Below, in pieces: positions 1 to 10,098 of a stretch of 35,344 bases of DNA (positions are counted from its first letter, which is position 1; each line of letters begins with the position of its first letter). The translations under genes and the position numbers were made by a program. Where the stretch lies: NCBI GenBank assembly GCA_945874105.1, contig CAMCFJ010000028.1, forward strand, positions 1 to 35,344, in the 5' to 3' direction. This stretch comes from Candidatus Nitrotoga sp. CP45 (lineage in GTDB: Bacteria > Pseudomonadota > Gammaproteobacteria > Burkholderiales > Gallionellaceae). The notes below the pieces were generated by a model. That model worked only from the letters and a program-made list of their open reading frames with translations. It was not told the origin of the DNA and searched no databases.

Positions 1-1178
1 CCTATTCCACTGCAACTGCGCTCTAGAGCACCCAAACCGGCCAGACGCTTGCGTTCAATATCTGAACGTAAGCGGATCATTCCTTTATCTTGCAGCAATG
101 ACTGAGTAAGCGTGGTTTTACCGGAACCTGACAGGCCGTGCGTAATCCAGAGTTGAACCGGTATATTTTGAGACAGATTTTCAGCCAGTTGCAAAAAAGC
201 GCTCACTTCGGCGCTGCTTGTTCCGGCATTGCCGTCACCTGACTGTTTGGCGCGCAGAGCCGCGACTTTAGCGCGCACCAATGCGCGGTATACGGCGTAA
301 TAACGCAACAGCGCCATGCCCTCATAGTCGCCACTAATCTCCAACCAGGCATTGAGAAAACGCATGGCCAAATCACGGTGCTGGCGATGCAGCAAATCCA
401 TAAAACAAAATGCAACTTCCGAGATGACATCAACCCAGCGCAAGGCTGAATTAAATTCAATGCAGTCGAAAATTATTAACTGGCCATTCACCCAGGCCAG
501 ATTGCCCAAATGCAGATCGCCATGACACTCACGGATCCAGCCATCACGCTTGCGTTCGTGCATCAATGGGGTGAGTCGGCTGTGTTCGGCAACACTCCAG
601 CACTGCAACTCCGCCAAACGCTGCTTGTCTGCCGCACCCTCTAATAAATCGGTCAGTGCTTGAAAATTTTCCATGACTGATTGCGCTATCGTGTCCGGCT
701 CACCCCACAGACTATCCTCGGAGGCACGGGCACATTCAGCAAGATGGAAATGCGCCAGTCGCGCGGCGAGTTGGTCTATCTGTTCAGTGGCCAGCTCACC
801 GCGTTCATCAATAGAATCAAGGGTTGCACCGAAAGGAAACTGACGCATTTTCACTGCATATTCGATGATCTCACCTTGGCCGTCGATACGCGGTGTATCC
901 GAGCTACCAGTGATGGTAACCACGCCAATATAAATCTCTGCCGCCAGCCGACGGTTCAAACGCACCTCTTCGGCACAAGCCTGCTGCCGAAGCTCTAGCG
1001 TGCTAAAGTTCAAAAATCCCAGATTCAGCGGCTTTTTAAGCTTGTATGCGTACTCTCCGGTGAGTAACACCCAGGAAATATGCGTTTCGATCAACTGCAC
1101 TTTTTCAACTGCGTGGTCATAGCAGGACGGGCTGAACAGCGCACGAATAAGCGTTGGCAGTTGCTCTAATTTACTCAT
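1..1178 (-). CDS. Aminoglycoside phosphotransferase-like / P-loop kinase fusion protein (COG2187-COG0645 type), partial
   Basis: The minus-strand frame is open from ATG at 1178 to the left edge (392 codons), so the C-terminus is missing. Residues 1 to about 300 resemble the APH/choline-kinase fold: the catalytic-loop motif CHGDLHLGN is visible, followed by the IFDCIEFN metal-binding segment and a YYAVYRALVRAKVAAL helix. The C-terminal part starts a gluconate-kinase-like P-loop domain with Walker A GLSGSGKTT and then RLRSDIERKRLAGL, the usual signature of these two-domain proteins. The family is widespread in proteobacteria, but its substrate is not established, and similarity to aminoglycoside kinases does not imply resistance. 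An in-frame ATG at 1208, directly after a stop codon, is an alternative start; neither start has a good ribosome binding site. The IS3 element lies 259-289 bp upstream and does not interrupt the gene. The family call is secure; function is unknown. Confidence 0.85.
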   Translation of the reverse strand, partial: MSKLEQLPTLIRALFSPSCYDHAVEKVQLIETHISWVLLTGEYAYKLKKPLNLGFLNFSTLELRQQACAEEVRLNRRLAAEIYIGVVTITGSSDTPRIDGQGEIIEYAVKMRQFPFGATLDSIDERGELATEQIDQLAARLAHFHLAECARASEDSLWGEPDTIAQSVMENFQALTDLLEGAADKQRLAELQCWSVAEHSRLTPLMHERKRDGWIRECHGDLHLGNLAWVNGQLIIFDCIEFNSALRWVDVISEVAFCFMDLLHRQHRDLAMRFLNAWLEISGDYEGMALLRYYAVYRALVRAKVAALRAKQSGDGNAGTSSAEVSAFLQLAENLSQNIPVQLWITHGLSGSGKTTLTQSLLQDKGMIRLRSDIERKRLAGLGALERSCSGI

Positions 1179-1443
1179 CGTCTGTACGATGTGGAACTGC
1201 TTTTTCATTCATGACTGTGCTTGATCTGCGATGGCCAGTGCGATCGCCCAGATTGCCTTCCCACCTTTGCGTTCTATCTCATTCATTTCATGCGGCACTG
1301 CATGTACGAGCACTTTCAGACACATCTATAGCTGTAGCAAAGTTTGCTTCACTATATTCCTCATGCATAGGCAATGTGACCTTCCCTCGGCTTGTCGTCT
1401 TCCAACGGCCGAATTTCATGCTACCAGTTTTTCATATTGTTGA

Positions 1444-2708
<1,265 letters not shown>

Positions 2709-2716
2709 CCGCTACA

Positions 2717-3019
2717 GACGGGGAGTGGTGGTGCCTATCCGCTGGCGTGCCTGTTTGGCCAGCAGAAAAACACCGCGTTCGATTCGTGCTATAGCTGTGT
2801 TAATCAGACCTTGCCTAGCCACGCTGCCCCCGTTATTCATCGGTGCATGCTCTCAGCCAAAATTTTCTCTCATCGTCAAAAGCACAAAAGCTCAGGCCAA
2901 CATTCTAGCAATATAGTCTTAAGAACTGGATTTCTTACTGAATGAGCACCCCGCCGTAGAAAGCGGGGGATTAACTGCGCTAATGGAATTCGCTAAACTC
3001 CCGCCGCTTTCTTCGAATA
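2717..3019. other. Non-coding stretch between IS3 element and fliE
   Basis: This is 303 bases without a convincing gene. On the minus strand an ATG at about 2840 opens a frame of roughly 40 codons (MNNGGSVARQ...) that runs into the IS right end. It could be a relic cut by the insertion, but I do not recognise it. A GC-rich hairpin lies at 2949-2968 near the fliE end. Confidence 0.4.
2949..2968 (-). terminator. Candidate hairpin downstream of fliE
   Basis: CCCCGC (2949-2954) pairs perfectly with GCGGGG (2963-2968) around an 8-base loop, about 50 bases past the fliE stop. No run of T follows on either strand, so it is a weak intrinsic-terminator candidate. GC-rich hairpins of this look also occur at the ends of IS200/IS605 elements, so a relic is an alternative. 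Confidence 0.35.
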
Positions 3020-3340
3020 CTACACCTGCATGTTCATAATATCGTTATAGGCAGCGATCACTTTGTTGCGGACCTGCACAGTAGTCTGGAAAGAAATATT
3101 CGCTTTTTGCATATCTATCATCACATCGCTCAAGCTGACCTTATCGTCACCTAGTACAAAAGCCTTTTGCATTGTTTCAGCGTGGTTCTGCGTCTGAGCC
3201 ACACCATCCAGTGAAGATTTCAGCACGCTGGCGAAATCTGTTGTTGTAATCGCCGCAGCTTTCGGTGCAGCCCCGCCTTGCGCGACGGCAATTGCAGAGC
3301 GCATTTCAGCCAGCAAACTATCCACTCCAGAGACATTCAT
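3020..3340 (-). CDS. fliE: Flagellar hook-basal body protein FliE
   Basis: FliE joins the MS ring to the proximal rod and is among the first proteins exported by the flagellar type III apparatus. The 106-aa length is normal. The conserved C-terminal part is clear: VSLSDVMIDMQKANISFQ followed by VRNKVIAAYNDIMNMQV, the region that contacts rod and FliF. The N-terminus is Ala-rich and variable, as usual. The ATG at 3340 has a GAGGTG ribosome binding site about 4 bases upstream. It is transcribed away from fliF, so the cluster has divergent promoters in 3341-3521. The gene directly downstream in other genomes cannot be judged because the IS region follows. Confidence 0.95.
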   Translation of the reverse strand: MNVSGVDSLLAEMRSAIAVAQGGAAPKAAAITTTDFASVLKSSLDGVAQTQNHAETMQKAFVLGDDKVSLSDVMIDMQKANISFQTTVQVRNKVIAAYNDIMNMQV

Positions 3341-3521
3341 GGTTCACCTCTTCTATTTGAACATGCACCTTATCACCGGCCTTCAAAGTTTTAGCGCCTG
3401 AAAAGCAGCGGAATTCCTTCTCTATTCAAACTACCGCGTCTGAAGCGTCTGGTGATAATGCATAGCAAGCGTTACTGGATCAACCATTCAAAATCGAATA
3501 TAAAAAAATGCGACGAAAATT
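3341..3521. promoter_or_regulatory. Divergent fliE/fliF intergenic control region
   Basis: This 181-bp spacer must hold both promoters. It contains an inverted pair, TTATCACC at 3370-3377 and GGTGATAA at 3451-3458, placed roughly symmetrically. On the minus strand TAAAAC...GCCGGTGATAA resembles a FliA (sigma-28) promoter, but its spacing is about 3 bases too short. I see no clear sigma-54 GG-N10-GC element. Treat it as a control region with unassigned promoters. Confidence 0.4.
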
Positions 3522-5162
3522 ATGGCAGAGCAAAATTTAACCCCTGCGTTGATGCAATCGCTGGCAGGGTTCAATGGCAAGCAAAGCATGGGGCTATTTG
3601 TCGCGGCTGCGGCTATGGCCGCATTGATTTTCGGCATGTGGACGTGGGGGAAAACTCCTGATTACCGCGTGCTGTATGGCAACCTTTCCGATCGCGATGG
3701 CGGGGCTATTATCGAATCGCTGCAACAAATGAACGTACCTTACAAATTCGCTGAAGGCGGCGGCGCCTTGCTGGTTCCCGCCGACCAGGTACATGAGGTG
3801 CGCCTGCGCATGGCTTCACAGGGCTTGCCCAAGGGGAGCGTGGTCGGGTTCGAGTTGATGGAAAACCAGAAGTTCGGCACCAGCCAATTTCTCGAACAGA
3901 TGAATTACCAGCGTGCCTTGGAAGGCGAGTTAGCGCGTTCGATGCAAACGCTGGCTTCGGTGCAAAGCGCACGCGTGCATCTGGCCATACCCAAACCGTC
4001 AGTATTTGTGAAAGAGCAGCAGCAACCCGGCGCGTCCGTCGTGCTGACGCTGCATCCTGGCCGCACTCTGGATGGCAGCCAAATAAGCGGCATCGTGCAT
4101 CTGATTTCCAGCAGCGTGCCGAATATGCCGGCCAAGAACGTTACCGTGGTAGACCAAACAGGCGCGTTGCTAAGCGCTGCCAAAGAGGGCACTAACGGGC
4201 AGATGGACGCGACGCAAATAAGTTACGTGCGGCAGATTGAACAGGCCTATATCAGTCGTATTGAAGCCATCATCGCGCCATTGATCGGCGCAAACAATGT
4301 GCGGGCGCAAGTCACGGCAGATGTCGATTTCGCGCAAACCGAGCAGACTGCAGAAAGCTTCAAACCCAACCAGGATCCGAAAGAATCCACTTTACGCAGC
4401 CAGCAATCCACTGCTTCGTCGAATGGTGGAAGCCAGAATGCGGCTGGCGTACCGGGCGCTTTATCGAATCAGCCGCCCATCCCTGCCACCGCACCCATCG
4501 TCACCCCAGCCAGCTCAGTGGCGGTTGCAACTAGTAGTGGCGGTGCAAATAGCTCACTCAAGGAATCCACCGTCAATTATGAAGTGGATCGCACTATCCG
4601 CCACACCAAATTGCCTGTCGGCAGCATCAAGCGCTTGTCGGTTGCAGTGGTGCTAAACAATCGCACCCTTACCGACAAAAATGGAAAGAAAAGCTCCAAA
4701 CCACTTAGCGAAAGCGAGAAGACACAAATCACCGCACTGGTGAAAGATGCCATGGGCTTCAACGTCAGCCGTGGTGACAGTCTGAATGTTCTGAACAGCG
4801 CCTTCAATGTTGAAAAAGAAACGATCGTTCCAGAAGAGCCTTTCTGGAAACAGCCAGAAGTGATCTCATTGGCGAAGGACATCCTGAAGTATCTATTAAT
4901 CACCGGCATCGGGCTGTACCTGATATTCGGTGTCATTCACCCTGCTTTCAGAAGTTTTTCCAATGCGTCAGCACGTTCAGCGGCCAGTAAAAATGAAAAT
5001 GCTGCGCTTATGAAAGAGCAGGAACGTAACGCAGCGAAATCCTCAATGCAGCAATCAAACATTTCCTATGAAGACAGTGTAGAGAACGCGAAGAAAATCG
5101 CGAGAGGAGAACCCAAGATAGTGGCGTCAGTCGTTCAGGGATGGGTCAATAGCAATGAGTGA
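3522..5162 (+). CDS. fliF: Flagellar MS-ring protein FliF
   Basis: FliF forms the inner-membrane MS ring on which rotor and export gate assemble. The 546-aa protein has the expected layout. A short cytoplasmic N-terminus is followed by a first membrane helix at about residues 25-45 (LFVAAAAMAALIFGMWTW). A YscJ/FliF ring-building domain follows, with GLPKGSVVGFELME and NYQRALEGELARSM. A periplasmic FliF C-domain carries a Ser/Ala/Pro-rich loop around residues 285-345. The second membrane helix is near 450-475 (YLLITGIGLYLIFGVIHPAF). The cytoplasmic tail ends ENAKKIARGEPKIVASVVQGWV, the FliG-binding motif. The start at 3522 has only a weak upstream purine stretch. The stop overlaps the fliG start by 8 bases. 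Confidence 0.97.
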   Translation: MAEQNLTPALMQSLAGFNGKQSMGLFVAAAAMAALIFGMWTWGKTPDYRVLYGNLSDRDGGAIIESLQQMNVPYKFAEGGGALLVPADQVHEVRLRMASQGLPKGSVVGFELMENQKFGTSQFLEQMNYQRALEGELARSMQTLASVQSARVHLAIPKPSVFVKEQQQPGASVVLTLHPGRTLDGSQISGIVHLISSSVPNMPAKNVTVVDQTGALLSAAKEGTNGQMDATQISYVRQIEQAYISRIEAIIAPLIGANNVRAQVTADVDFAQTEQTAESFKPNQDPKESTLRSQQSTASSNGGSQNAAGVPGALSNQPPIPATAPIVTPASSVAVATSSGGANSSLKESTVNYEVDRTIRHTKLPVGSIKRLSVAVVLNNRTLTDKNGKKSSKPLSESEKTQITALVKDAMGFNVSRGDSLNVLNSAFNVEKETIVPEEPFWKQPEVISLAKDILKYLLITGIGLYLIFGVIHPAFRSFSNASARSAASKNENAALMKEQERNAAKSSMQQSNISYEDSVENAKKIARGEPKIVASVVQGWVNSNE

Positions 5163-6153
5163 TGCAGGCGTCAATAAAAGCGCGATTCTGCTCATGACGC
5201 TTGGTGAAAGCGAGGCAGCCGAGGTGCTGAAATTTCTCGAGCCGAGGGAGGTACAAAAAATCAGTTCCGCCATGATCACGCTCAAAAATCTCACGCGCGA
5301 GCAAATTTCCAAGGTTTTTGATGAGTTTCAAGAGATTGCGGCACTAAAATCAAACATCGGCATGGATGCAGACAATTACATCCGATCCATGCTAACCAAG
5401 GCGCTGGGCGATGACAAGGCAGCCGGCTTGCTCGATCGCATCTTGCACAATAGCGACACTAGCGGCATAGAAAGCCTGAAATGGATGGACCCGGCAGCGG
5501 TCGCCGAACTGGTCTGCAACGAACACCCGCAGATCATCGCCGCCATCCTTGTACATCTCGAACCGGATATGGCTGCCAGCATTCTGGGTTTATTGACGGA
5601 GCGTACGCGCAGCGACGTACTGTTGCGCATTGCCACACTGGATGGGGTACAGCCGACTGCGCTACGTGAACTGAACGATGTATTGACCAAACTGTTGACT
5701 GGCAATGCGGTTAACAAAAAGCGCATCAAGGGCGGCGTGCGCGTTGCAGCACAAATACTCAACTTCATGGGCAGCGTACAGGAAGGTGTCGTTATTGAAA
5801 TAGTCCGCAATCATGACGCCGACTTGGCGCAAAAAATCCTTGATGAAATGTTTGTCTTTGAAAACCTGCTGGAAGTGGAGGATCGCGGCATTCAGATTAT
5901 TCTGCGTGAGGTTCAGTCCGAATCTCTCATTGTGGCTCTTAAAGGCGCAAGCGAAGAACTACGTGAAAAAATATTCAAAAATATGTCACAACGCGCCGGC
6001 GAAATGCTGCGCGAAGATTTGAATGGAAAAGGTCCAGTCAAGGTCAGCGAAGTAGAAGCGGAACAAAAGGATATCCTGAGAATAGTGCACCGACTTTCGG
6101 ACGAAGGGCAGATCGCTTTAGGTGGCAAAGGCGGAGAAGAATCCTATGTCTGA
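5155..6153 (+). CDS. fliG: Flagellar motor switch protein FliG
   Basis: FliG is the C-ring component that binds FliF and interacts with the stator to make torque. The 332-aa length matches the family. The N-terminal domain (NKSAILLMTLGESEAAEVLK) binds FliF. The middle domain carries the EHPQ motif in VCNEHPQIIAAILVHLEP, which binds FliM. The C-terminal torque helix shows the charged residues expected (about SEELREKIFKNMSQRAGEML, then EDLNGKGPVKVSEVEAEQ). The ATG overlaps the fliF stop as ATGAGTGA, implying translational coupling. The same 8-base overlap design recurs at fliG/fliH and fliM/fliN. Confidence 0.97.
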   Translation: MSDAGVNKSAILLMTLGESEAAEVLKFLEPREVQKISSAMITLKNLTREQISKVFDEFQEIAALKSNIGMDADNYIRSMLTKALGDDKAAGLLDRILHNSDTSGIESLKWMDPAAVAELVCNEHPQIIAAILVHLEPDMAASILGLLTERTRSDVLLRIATLDGVQPTALRELNDVLTKLLTGNAVNKKRIKGGVRVAAQILNFMGSVQEGVVIEIVRNHDADLAQKILDEMFVFENLLEVEDRGIQIILREVQSESLIVALKGASEELREKIFKNMSQRAGEMLREDLNGKGPVKVSEVEAEQKDILRIVHRLSDEGQIALGGKGGEESYV

Positions 6154-6766
6154 CGCTGTCACCCCCAAGGAACAACTCACCGCCTATCAGCGCTGGGAGC
6201 TGCCCGCCTTCGATTTGGCGAAGAAAGTGAATGCATCTCCCGCAATCAACCTACCCACTGCAGCCCAGCTTGAACATATCCATACCCAGGCGCATGAAGA
6301 AGGCTATCAGGCTGGATATGCCGAGGGCAAAAACCAGGCCGGCGCTGAAGCACAGCGCATGGCAAAGATGTTGGAATCGCTGAACAAAGAATTGCAGCAG
6401 GTGGATGAGCAGATCGCACAGAACTTGCTGAATCTGGCATTGGAAATTGCTAAACAGATGCTGCAACAAGCACTCAAAATCAAGCCCGAGCTGCTGCTAA
6501 GTGTGGTGCGCTCAGCAATTAGCGAGCTGCCCTATTTCAATCAGCATGCCCATCTTGTGTTGCATTCCGATGATGCAGTACTACTGCGCACAAGCATGGG
6601 TGAGCAGCTGCTCCATTCCGGTTGGAAAATTTTCGAAGATAACCAAATTGAACGCGGGGGTTGCCGTGTGGAAACAGCGCATAGCCAGATTGACGCTACT
6701 TTGCCCAAACGCTGGCAACGAGTAGTTGCCACTATCGGGCAAGACAACGGATGGCTGGAATCATGA
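6146..6766 (+). CDS. fliH: Flagellar export ATPase regulator FliH
   Basis: FliH binds FliI, holds the ATPase near the export gate and damps its activity. I choose ATG 6146 (206 aa) because GGAGA lies about 8 bases upstream and it overlaps the fliG stop by 8 bases, as in neighbouring pairs. A GTG at 6122 would add 8 residues. The N-terminus is variable. Glycine-spaced helix repeats follow ([19 protein letters not shown], the AxxxG/GxxxG pattern typical of FliH), then a coiled coil ([20 protein letters not shown]) and a C-terminal domain resembling V/F-type ATPase stator subunits (about 110-206). The C-terminal segment includes [19 protein letters not shown]-like sequence, with DNQ in place of ENQ, as in FliH relatives. 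Confidence 0.94.
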   Translation: MSDAVTPKEQLTAYQRWELPAFDLAKKVNASPAINLPTAAQLEHIHTQAHEEGYQAGYAEGKNQAGAEAQRMAKMLESLNKELQQVDEQIAQNLLNLALEIAKQMLQQALKIKPELLLSVVRSAISELPYFNQHAHLVLHSDDAVLLRTSMGEQLLHSGWKIFEDNQIERGGCRVETAHSQIDATLPKRWQRVVATIGQDNGWLES

Positions 6767-8208
6767 CCTCCCCCATCATTCCAATCCCCACAGCCGCTCT
6801 GGCTCCCCTGGGTGACCATGCCCAGCATTGGCAAGCCTGCCTGCAAGGCAACCAGGAGGTGGTCGCACAGAGCAAACCTTTGCTAATCAGTGGCCGCTTG
6901 ACCAAGGTCACCGGGCTAGTGATGGAAGCGGTTGGTTTGAAGATGGCGGTTGGCAGCACTTGCGTTATCGAATTACCAAACAATCGCATCGAAGCGGAAG
7001 TGGTCGGATTCGCCGGGGAAAAAATATTTCTCATGCCGGAAAATGATGTTCATGGCCTGATACCCGGCGCGCGCGTAGTGCCGCTGGAAGTTGTGAGCAC
7101 ACCACTGCTGGGCGGCAAAAAATCTACCTTCCGGCGGCGTGCGACTGATCACACACGTCATCTGCCGGTAGGTGACAAGTTGCTTGGCCGAGTGCTGGAT
7201 GGAGCGGGTCGTCCACTGGATCAGCTCGGGCCGCTGGTGTCAGTAACAAGCGCACCCTCGCAAAGCCGACCTACCAATCCGTTGAACCGCGCACCGATCA
7301 AGGACGTTCTGGATGTCGGCGTACGCGCTATTAATAATCTACTCACTGTCGGACGCGGCCAACGCATGGGGCTATTCGCCGGTAGTGGTGTAGGCAAAAG
7401 CGTGTTGCTCGGCATGATGGCACGGTACACCACCGCCGATGTCATCGTGGTGGGATTAATCGGCGAACGCGGCCGCGAGGTAAAAGAATTCATCACTAAT
7501 ATTCTGGGGCCGGAAGGCATGGCGCGTTCCGTTGTGGTCGCTGCCCCTGCCGACACCAGTCCACTGATGCGCTTACAAGGCGCCGCCTATGCCACAACGA
7601 TCGCCGAATATTTTCGTGGCCAGGGCAAGCATGTATTGCTGATTATGGATTCACTCACCCGTTATGCCATGGCGCAGCGTGAAATTGCGCTGGCGATTGG
7701 CGAGCCACCCGCCACCAAGGGCTACCCGCCGTCGGTATTTGCCAAGCTGCCGCAGCTGGTCGAGCGAGCCGGTAACGGTTCGGAAGGCGGCGGCTCAATC
7801 ACCGCTTTTTATACTGTACTAACTGAAGGTGACGACCAACAAGATCCGATCGCCGATAGCGCACGTGCCATTTTGGATGGCCATATCGTGTTATCGCGCC
7901 GCTTGGCTGAACAAGGTCATTACCCGGCCATAGACATCGAGGCTTCCATTAGCCGCGCTATGAGCAGCCTTGTTTCAGAACAGCATTTCACTCTGGTACA
8001 CCGTTTCAAACACCTGTACGCACATTACCAACGCAACCACGACTTGATCAGTGTCGGCGCATATGTCAGTGGTAGCGATCCGCTATTGGACGAAGGGCTT
8101 GCGCTCTATCCCTATATGGAAAGCTTCCTCAAGCAAGGCATGTTCGAGCGTGAATCCTACGCTAGCGGCGTCGCCGCCTTTGGCCATCTATTTGAGAATC
8201 AGCATTAA
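6763..8208 (+). CDS. fliI: Flagellum-specific export ATPase FliI
   Basis: FliI is the F1-beta-like ATPase that energises and chaperones flagellar protein export. I choose ATG 6763 (481 aa), which overlaps the fliH stop as ATGA; ATG 6751, four codons earlier, is possible. Walker A is [12 protein letters not shown] at about residue 206. The switch [13 protein letters not shown] and the catalytic glutamate region follow, and Walker B is [20 protein letters not shown]. The segment [20 protein letters not shown] is diagnostic for FliI/YscN over F1 subunits. The C-terminal helical domain that binds chaperones and FliJ is intact, so length and motifs indicate a working enzyme. Confidence 0.97.
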   Translation: MTSPIIPIPTAALAPLGDHAQHWQACLQGNQEVVAQSKPLLISGRLTKVTGLVMEAVGLKMAVGSTCVIELPNNRIEAEVVGFAGEKIFLMPENDVHGLIPGARVVPLEVVSTPLLGGKKSTFRRRATDHTRHLPVGDKLLGRVLDGAGRPLDQLGPLVSVTSAPSQSRPTNPLNRAPIKDVLDVGVRAINNLLTVGRGQRMGLFAGSGVGKSVLLGMMARYTTADVIVVGLIGERGREVKEFITNILGPEGMARSVVVAAPADTSPLMRLQGAAYATTIAEYFRGQGKHVLLIMDSLTRYAMAQREIALAIGEPPATKGYPPSVFAKLPQLVERAGNGSEGGGSITAFYTVLTEGDDQQDPIADSARAILDGHIVLSRRLAEQGHYPAIDIEASISRAMSSLVSEQHFTLVHRFKHLYAHYQRNHDLISVGAYVSGSDPLLDEGLALYPYMESFLKQGMFERESYASGVAAFGHLFENQH

Positions 8209-8220
8209 GGCAGCTAAACC

Positions 8221-8682
8221 ATGACCAAGAGATTTCCCATGCAACCGCTGGTGCATTTAGCCCATCAGAAAAACGAAGATGCCACCCGAAAATTCGGCCA
8301 GCTAGTCCAGCAGCAGCAGGCAGCACAAACCAAACTGCAAACCTTGAAACAGTATCGCGAAGACTATCAGACGCGATTGCAGCAAGCGGTGCAGAACGGT
8401 ATCGATCAGATCAATTTGCGCAATTTTCAAGCTTTCATCAGCCGTCTGGACGAGGCAATTACACAACAATGCAATGCCATTGAACAAATAAGCCGCTCGA
8501 TGCAAGTCGGGCGAAATGAACTGGGCAATGCGCAGCAAAAAATGAGGTCTTTCGATACGCTGGCTCAACGCCATATAGAAAAAGAAAGAAAACTGGAAGA
8601 AAAATTGGAACAGCGACAACAGGACGAACACACAGGGCGCCACTCTGCACTCAAGGCCAGAGCCGCACTAGACGAAATCTAA
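8221..8682 (+). CDS. fliJ: Flagellar export chaperone FliJ
   Basis: FliJ is the coiled-coil stalk of the export ATPase ring, comparable to gamma of F1, and links FliI to FlhA. The 153-aa protein is almost wholly helical, with heptad-like Gln/Leu/Lys-rich stretches (QLVQQQQAAQTKLQTLKQYREDY near the N-terminus and HIEKERKLEEKLEQRQQDE near the C-terminus). These match the two antiparallel helices of the family. It starts 12 bases after fliI at ATG 8221, with a poor ribosome binding site, so coupling to fliI is likely. Primary sequence conservation is low in this family, and assignment relies partly on position between fliI and fliK. Confidence 0.92.
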   Translation: MTKRFPMQPLVHLAHQKNEDATRKFGQLVQQQQAAQTKLQTLKQYREDYQTRLQQAVQNGIDQINLRNFQAFISRLDEAITQQCNAIEQISRSMQVGRNELGNAQQKMRSFDTLAQRHIEKERKLEEKLEQRQQDEHTGRHSALKARAALDEI

Positions 8683-8697
8683 CCCTCAGGAGACAGC

Positions 8698-9873
8698 ATG
8701 CAAAACATAGTCACCCCAGTGATCTCGCCTACCGTGTCGGCCTATACGCCCGCAGTAGTGGACAGCACAGTGCAGACAGAACTTTTCGGCAACGTACTGG
8801 CGCGTCAACTCGCAGACATTGTCCAGCTTGGCGAAACCGATACTCCAGACACCGGCCTGCCTATAACTTCCGCCGCAGATAACATACTCACTGTTACTCC
8901 CGGCGATGAGCAACCCATCGAACCGCAAGCGCCCACACCGGATAATGTCAGCGCCTTACCCAACGATATGCTGGCAGCAATATTGCCACATAACATTGCC
9001 GCACAAATATCAAGCAGCCGAGCGCAGCCTGCTCAACCAGAAGCTGCCTCACTCAATCAAACGCAATCTATCACCCCGAATAAAGCGCCCTTGGGGTTCG
9101 ACACGCCCGCCATCGCAAAAGCATCTTTGAAGTACGATGCGCCCGCTATTGTAAAAGAGTCTTTGAAGTACGACACACCTGCTACTGCACTGGAAATATT
9201 GAATCCCGTTCATAGCAGCAAAAGCATGACATTGTTGGCCGATTCACCGCTTTCAACGCCTGCCACAGAACTGGAAATCGTGAACTCCATTGATAGCAGC
9301 AAAAGCATGACATTGTTGGCCGATTCACAACTCTCACCCCAGCCCTCTGCTCAGGTAAGCGCGCCACCGCCTAATGCAACGGCTCTGACCGCACTGCCAG
9401 CCCAAGCATCAAGCGCCGCGAACCTGCATGGTCCGATCCAACTTTCCGTAGACATGCCGTTGACACATCGCGCATGGGCTGATGAGTTTAGCCAGAAAAT
9501 TACTTGGATGGCTACTCAGCATGGGCAAAGTGCTGAACTGCACCTGAATCCGCCCCAGCTCGGCCCGCTGGATGTGTTAATAAGAGTTGATGGTGACCAG
9601 GCTACTGCGCTCTTCACTTCACCGCATGCCGCTGTACGAGATGCGATAGAGCAAGCACTGCCTAAGCTTCGTGAAATGCTGGCCGATAACGGGATTATGT
9701 TGGGCAATGCCTCAGTAAGCGACCATTCTTCCAGAGAACAGCAACCGAAACAGACTGACCAACAGCACAAAGGGGAAGGCTGGCAAGCAAAAATGGATCA
9801 GGCTATCCTCGTCAGCAGTCCCCAAGCCAGATCTGGGCACCAGCATCAGGGATTAGTGGATACGTTTGCCTGA
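8698..9873 (+). CDS. fliK: Flagellar hook-length control protein FliK
   Basis: FliK is the secreted ruler that ends hook growth and switches the export gate to filament substrates. The 391-aa protein starts at ATG 8698 after CAGGAGA. The conserved part is the C-terminal Flg_hook domain (about residues 255-345), seen as LHLNPPQLGPLDVLIRVDGD then ATALFTSPHAAVRDAIEQAL, which contacts FlhB. The N-terminal half is low complexity and carries two tandem repeat sets: three 12-residue units of the type LKYDxPAIxKES (9091-9198) and two 27-residue units containing SSKSMTLLADS. Ruler length should depend on this half, so these duplications could lengthen the hook. FliK ends the first operon block; 225 bp separate it from fliL. 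Confidence 0.93.
   Translation: MQNIVTPVISPTVSAYTPAVVDSTVQTELFGNVLARQLADIVQLGETDTPDTGLPITSAADNILTVTPGDEQPIEPQAPTPDNVSALPNDMLAAILPHNIAAQISSSRAQPAQPEAASLNQTQSITPNKAPLGFDTPAIAKASLKYDAPAIVKESLKYDTPATALEILNPVHSSKSMTLLADSPLSTPATELEIVNSIDSSKSMTLLADSQLSPQPSAQVSAPPPNATALTALPAQASSAANLHGPIQLSVDMPLTHRAWADEFSQKITWMATQHGQSAELHLNPPQLGPLDVLIRVDGDQATALFTSPHAAVRDAIEQALPKLREMLADNGIMLGNASVSDHSSREQQPKQTDQQHKGEGWQAKMDQAILVSSPQARSGHQHQGLVDTFA
9091..9198 (+). repeat. Three 36-bp tandem repeats inside fliK
   Basis: Units run 9091-9126, 9127-9162 and 9163-9198. They encode LGFDTPAIAKAS, LKYDAPAIVKES and LKYDTPATALEI. The period is a multiple of three, so the frame is kept. Confidence 0.85.
9167..9328 (+). repeat. Two 81-bp direct repeats inside fliK
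   Basis: A 36-base stretch at 9212-9247 is repeated without change at 9293-9328, exactly 81 bases later. The surrounding 27-residue units (PATALEILNPV... and PATELEIVNSI...) are clearly related. Perfect identity within a diverged repeat suggests recent duplication or gene conversion. Confidence 0.85.
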
Positions 9874-10098
9874 TGGACAACTCAATAGGTACGGTAAATA
9901 TTCGAGATCATATTTTTAAAAATTAGAAGTTGCCTTGGTATTGTTCACTTTTCTCTATGAATAAAAAGGGAAAAGAGGGCTGCGCTACTAAACCAGGTCT
10001 TGTCTAATTGCCAAGCTAGAGGGAATTCCCCGCCTTATTCCGAATATCACACCGATTGAATTTCTCTGATAATCCAACTCAGAAAATAAGGAGTTGCA
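9874..10098 (+). promoter_or_regulatory. fliK-fliL intergenic region, likely internal promoter
   Basis: These 225 bases separate two tightly packed blocks of the flagellar cluster and contain AT-rich segments at 9897-9975. AAGGAG at about 10089-10094 is the fliL ribosome binding site. I do not find a convincing sigma-28, sigma-54 or sigma-70 promoter or a terminator hairpin, so promoter activity is inferred from the gap only. Confidence 0.3.

Noticed and set aside
203-460. 85-codon minus-strand frame in the left part
   Set aside because: It lies out of frame inside the phosphotransferase-like gene, whose own frame shows clear family motifs.
1-1178. Antibiotic resistance gene because of the aminoglycoside phosphotransferase motif
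   Set aside because: The two-domain architecture with a gluconate-kinase-like P-loop part is a chromosomal family not known for resistance.
2717-2842. Minus-strand frame MNNGGSVARQ... considered as a fragment of pantothenate kinase or another gene cut by the IS
   Set aside because: The resemblance is weak, and joining it across the IS gives no clear family sequence in any frame.
3360-3400. Sigma-28 promoter for fliE (TAAAAC...GCCGGTGATAA)
   Set aside because: Spacing between the two boxes is about three bases too short, so I kept it only as a note in the region entry.
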